In this document: in pieces, positions 61,142 through 64,000 of the stretch
Numbering within the stretch: the first letter of the stretch is position 1
How the letters are laid out: the number at the start of each line of letters is the position of its first letter
From: DASQZT01 sp963728965
Lineage (GTDB): Bacteria; Acidobacteriota; Terriglobia; Bryobacterales; Bryobacteraceae
Length of the DNA stretch: 64,000 nt
Reading direction: 5' to 3'
Assembly: GCA_963728965.1 (NCBI GenBank)
Contig: CAVSMH010000006.1
Location: 2,046,001-2,110,000 of the forward strand
Notes under the pieces: model-generated
Told to the model about the DNA's origin: nothing
Database searches by the model: none
The model's input: the letters and a program-made list of their open reading frames with translations, nothing else
Program-made: the position numbers and the translations under genes

Positions 61142-63769
61142 TTAGGACCGGCCCCAACCCGACCGCAACGCGCCCAGCGGACTCAGCCGCGAAGCCCTTG
61201 CCGCGGGCGCCAGGCACGCCAGCAGGGTCACCACCGCCGTCACCGCCGTCACCGACGCCAGCGTCCACCCGTCGGTCGGGCTGATGCCGAACAGCAGCCC
61301 GGCCATGGTCCTCGTCAGGAGAAGCGAGCCGGCCAGTCCGCCGGCCATTCCTACCAGCGCGTGCTTCATTCCTTGCCGCACGACGAGCCATAGGATCCCG
61401 GCCGGCCGCGCCCCGAGCGCCATGCGGATGCCGATCTCATGCACTCGCTCCCGAGTGACATACGACACCACCCCGTACAAACCGATGCAGGCCAGAATGA
61501 GCGCCATCCCGGCCAGTCCCGTCATGAGCGCCATGTTCAAGCGGCGCGGCGCAACGGAGTCCCGCAGCCGCCGGATCATCGGCTGAAAATCGTACACCGG
61601 CAGATTTCGGTCGAGCCGATGCAGTTCCTCGCGCACGGCCTGGGCCGTGGGCACACCATGGTCGGAACCGCGGATGGTGACGCTGATGGTGGACAACTGC
61701 GCTTCCTGGAAAACCGGTATATAGATGTGCGGCGCGGGCTCCATCTCCATCGCCACGCCGCGCACCTCGCCGGCCACTCCCACCACTTCTCGCGGCGTGG
61801 ATTTGGAATAGCTGAGGCGCAGCAGCTTTCCTAGCGGATTCGTATTCCGGAAATACCGGCGAGCCAGCCCGGCATCGATGATCACGACCGGAGCCGAACC
61901 GGCGCGGTCCCGCTCGCTGAAATCGCGGCCGCGGAGCAGCGGAATCCGCATGCTCCCCAGATACCCGGGCGTGATCCATCGGGCGTAGAAACGCCCGGTT
62001 TCGGCCGCCGTCGTATCTTCCCGGGCATCGATGGTGAAGCCGAACCGGTTGTAGCCTTCGCCGCCGGTGAGGGGCAGGCTGCTGATCATCCCGGCCGGGC
62101 CGGCGCCCCGCAGCCCGCGCAGCCGGACGAGCGCCTCCTCGAGCAACGACACCCGCGACGCGGCGCTCCGGTAGCGCGATGCCGGCAGATCCATCTTGAA
62201 CGTGGCCACCGCCTCGGCGTGGAAGCCGGCATCCACGTTCGCCAGCCGCACGAAGCTCCGGATCAGCAGCCCGGCCCCCGTCAACAGCAGCAGCGAGAGG
62301 GCGATCTCGCCGTGCAGCAGCAGCCCCCGCAGCCGATGCCCGCTGAAACCGGGCCGGAGCGCACTCCCTTCTTTCAAGGCCTCGGTCAGGTCCGCCCGCG
62401 CGAAACGAAGCGCCGGCGCCACCCCGGCAACGGCCCCCGTCAGCAGCGTAATGGCGAACGTGAACGCCAGCACCCAACCGTCCACCCCCACTTCCTCCAG
62501 CCTGGGAACCGCGGCGGGCTCGAGCGCCCGCAGCATCCCCAGCAGACCGAAGGAGAGCAGCAATCCCGCCGCTCCCCCGAAGAGGGCCAGCAGAATGCTC
62601 TCGCTGAGCATCTGCCGGCCGAGCCGCCCGCGCCCGGCTCCCAATGCCGTTCGCACCGCCATTTCGCCGTGCCGGTGGGCACTGCGGGCCAGCAGCAGGT
62701 TCGCGATATTCGCACACGCGATCAGCAGCACGAAGCCTACTGCTCCCAGCAGGACCAACAGCGGCTTGCGTATGTCGCCCACGATCTGTTCCTTGAGCGG
62801 CACCACCGTGGCTCCCCATCCCCGGTTGGAAGCCGGGTAAGCATTCGACAGACCCGCGGCCAGCGCATTGAACTCGGCACGCGCCTGCGCCACTGTCGTG
62901 CCCTCCTTGAGCCTGCCTACGACGCTCAGGAAATGCGCCTGCCGGCTGGATTGGAAATACGCGGCGGGCATCGCCATCCACAACTCCACCTCGGGAGAAA
63001 AAAACTGAAAACCCTCCGGCATCACACCCGCGACGCGGTAGCTCTTCTCATCGATCCGCAGCGTCTTGCCGATCGCGCCGAAATCTCCGTGGAACCGCCG
63101 CTGCCACAACCAGTGGCTCACCACCACCTGAGATTCGCCCGCCCGCAAGTCCGTGCCGATCGCGGGATCGATGCCCAGCACGGCGAAAAACCCCGGCGTG
63201 ACCACGGCGCCGGCAACATGTTCCGGTTCGTCCGCACCGGTCAGGTCGATGCTGGTTTCAAAGAACGCTGCCAGGCCCGCCACGCACCGGGCGCTCGCCC
63301 GGTAATCCACGAAATTGGGAGGCGATACGCTGTTCCGTTCGATTCCCCTGGGGTTGTTTTCCCACAGCGCCACCAGCCGGTCCGGCTCGGGAAACGGCAG
63401 AGGCGCGATCAGAATTCCATGGACCAGGCTGAAGATGGTGCTGTTCGCCCCGATTCCCAGCGCCAGTGCCACGATTGCCGTCACCGTAAAGCCCGGACTC
63501 TTCCTCAGGGTCCGCAGACCAAACCGCAAGTCCTGCCGCAAAATGTCCATATGTGCTCCCGGCGCGGTCCGTATCAGATCCGTCAACGTGCGGAGCGCCG
63601 CGAAAAGAAGTCCCGCCAGCCCGGCGCGCCGCTCCGCCCGCCGGCACTCATCGCGAAAGAACTCCACCATCTCGGTCCCATATTCGTCGCGAAACTCCAC
63701 CGGGTAGAAGCCCAGCGCCCGCCGATAGCATTGCTCCAGCAGATGCGGCAGCCCCTCGGTCCTTTTCAT
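61142..63769 (-). CDS. ADOP-type ABC transporter permease (intact)
   Basis: 875 residues from ATG 63769. A helical cytoplasmic N-terminus (about 1-75, HLLEQCYRRALGFYPVEFRDEY) precedes DLRFGLRTLRKSPGFTVTAI. The standard MacB/FtsX pattern follows twice: a helix, a large periplasmic domain, three helices, then a second periplasmic domain and three helices ending in SRLSPLGALRSG. No ATPase domain is fused, so it needs a separate partner, and the transported compound is unknown. The ATG overlaps the PadR stop (TGATG), so the regulator and permease are translated together. Confidence 0.93.
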   Translation of the reverse strand: MKRTEGLPHLLEQCYRRALGFYPVEFRDEYGTEMVEFFRDECRRAERRAGLAGLLFAALRTLTDLIRTAPGAHMDILRQDLRFGLRTLRKSPGFTVTAIVALALGIGANSTIFSLVHGILIAPLPFPEPDRLVALWENNPRGIERNSVSPPNFVDYRASARCVAGLAAFFETSIDLTGADEPEHVAGAVVTPGFFAVLGIDPAIGTDLRAGESQVVVSHWLWQRRFHGDFGAIGKTLRIDEKSYRVAGVMPEGFQFFSPEVELWMAMPAAYFQSSRQAHFLSVVGRLKEGTTVAQARAEFNALAAGLSNAYPASNRGWGATVVPLKEQIVGDIRKPLLVLLGAVGFVLLIACANIANLLLARSAHRHGEMAVRTALGAGRGRLGRQMLSESILLALFGGAAGLLLSFGLLGMLRALEPAAVPRLEEVGVDGWVLAFTFAITLLTGAVAGVAPALRFARADLTEALKEGSALRPGFSGHRLRGLLLHGEIALSLLLLTGAGLLIRSFVRLANVDAGFHAEAVATFKMDLPASRYRSAASRVSLLEEALVRLRGLRGAGPAGMISSLPLTGGEGYNRFGFTIDAREDTTAAETGRFYARWITPGYLGSMRIPLLRGRDFSERDRAGSAPVVIIDAGLARRYFRNTNPLGKLLRLSYSKSTPREVVGVAGEVRGVAMEMEPAPHIYIPVFQEAQLSTISVTIRGSDHGVPTAQAVREELHRLDRNLPVYDFQPMIRRLRDSVAPRRLNMALMTGLAGMALILACIGLYGVVSYVTRERVHEIGIRMALGARPAGILWLVVRQGMKHALVGMAGGLAGSLLLTRTMAGLLFGISPTDGWTLASVTAVTAVVTLLACLAPAARASRLSPLGALRSGWGRS

Positions 63770-64000
63770 CAGGCCGTTCCCGGATTCGTCAGAAGCTCCT
63801 TGGCGCGGGCGACGCGCACCAGGTTCTCCAACCGTTCCGCCTCCGCGCGGGCCAGGCGGCGCCCCAATTCCGTCAACCGGTAATAGCGGCGGCGCACATC
63901 GCGGTTTTCCGGATCTGGACGCTCGTCCGTCTCCTCGATCCATTCCTGCGCCAGCATGCGCCGCAGCGTGCCGTAGAGGGTCCCCGGGCCCAGGCTGATC
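63769..64000 (-). CDS. PadR-family transcriptional regulator (C-terminal part, runs off the right edge)
   Basis: The frame enters at base 64000 and ends at 63769. It reads SLGPGTLYGTLRRMLAQEWI, the recognition helix and wing of PadR winged-helix regulators, then RRYYRLTELGRRLARAEAER. The N-terminal part lies outside the window. PadR genes next to ADOP permeases are typical in Acidobacteria and probably repress them. Stop and the ADOP start overlap as TGATG. Confidence 0.92.
   Translation of the reverse strand, partial: ISLGPGTLYGTLRRMLAQEWIEETDERPDPENRDVRRRYYRLTELGRRLARAEAERLENLVRVARAKELLTNPGTA

Noticed and set aside
61225..61262. Tandem GTCACCGCC-like repeats
   Set aside because: They encode an Ala-Val-Thr membrane helix of the ADOP permease; not a CRISPR or satellite.

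Overview
The window looks like chromosomal DNA of a high-G+C Acidobacteriota species, most like the Solibacter/Bryobacterales group. This is an inference from gene content. There are three ADOP-type permease genes (large MacB/FtsX-like proteins, one of them coupled to a PadR regulator), FG-GAP/ASPIC and YncE-type secreted beta-propellers, two Tat-type DUF362 proteins, Gfo/Idh oxidoreductases, pectate-lyase-fold secreted proteins and frequent TTG/GTG starts. No rRNA or CRISPR array was seen.

Layout. 0-4 kb: the 5' end of an ADOP permease, then a kinase-aminotransferase fusion coupled by ATGA overlap to an amidase. 4-8.4 kb: a membrane-anchored pentaheme cytochrome/TPR protein coupled to a CRTAC (FG-GAP plus ASPIC) protein. 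8.45-10.33 kb: a complete two-gene insertion sequence with terminal inverted repeats and a 9-bp target duplication. 10.4-17.7 kb: a GAF-GAF-SpoIIE phosphatase, a zinc ribbon, a second amidase, a YncE/phosphoesterase protein, a coiled-coil secreted protein and hpt. 17.8-28 kb: mainly secreted or periplasmic metabolism (a right-handed beta-helix protein, an amidohydrolase, a beta-propeller, DUF6599, an Fe-S aldo/keto reductase, DUF362 and Gfo/Idh). 28-30 kb: motAB. 30-33.8 kb: a glycoside-hydrolase-like protein, an iron alcohol dehydrogenase and an ABM monooxygenase.

34-38 kb is decaying DNA: an ADOP pseudogene with two frameshifts, a fragment of an unknown gene and a broken IS630 transposase. 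It abuts a small island of visibly lower G+C (about 37.87-42.77 kb). The island ends at the 3' end of tRNA-Ser(GGA) and carries a tyrosine recombinase, a likely excisionase-like protein, an SPPF DNA methyltransferase with a C-terminal winged-helix-like region, and several unrecognised small genes. A short imperfect direct repeat of the tRNA 3' end lies at its other edge. This is the part of the window most likely to hold something undescribed.

43-64 kb: core genes (glgC-eno-gpmA, rpsU with a good promoter and long leader), a zinc-ribbon protein, an RND efflux operon headed by an RraA-like gene, an M48 protease, a Gly/Tyr-rich secreted protein, a second glycosidase-like/DUF362/Gfo-Idh cluster, and an intact PadR-ADOP pair running off the right edge.
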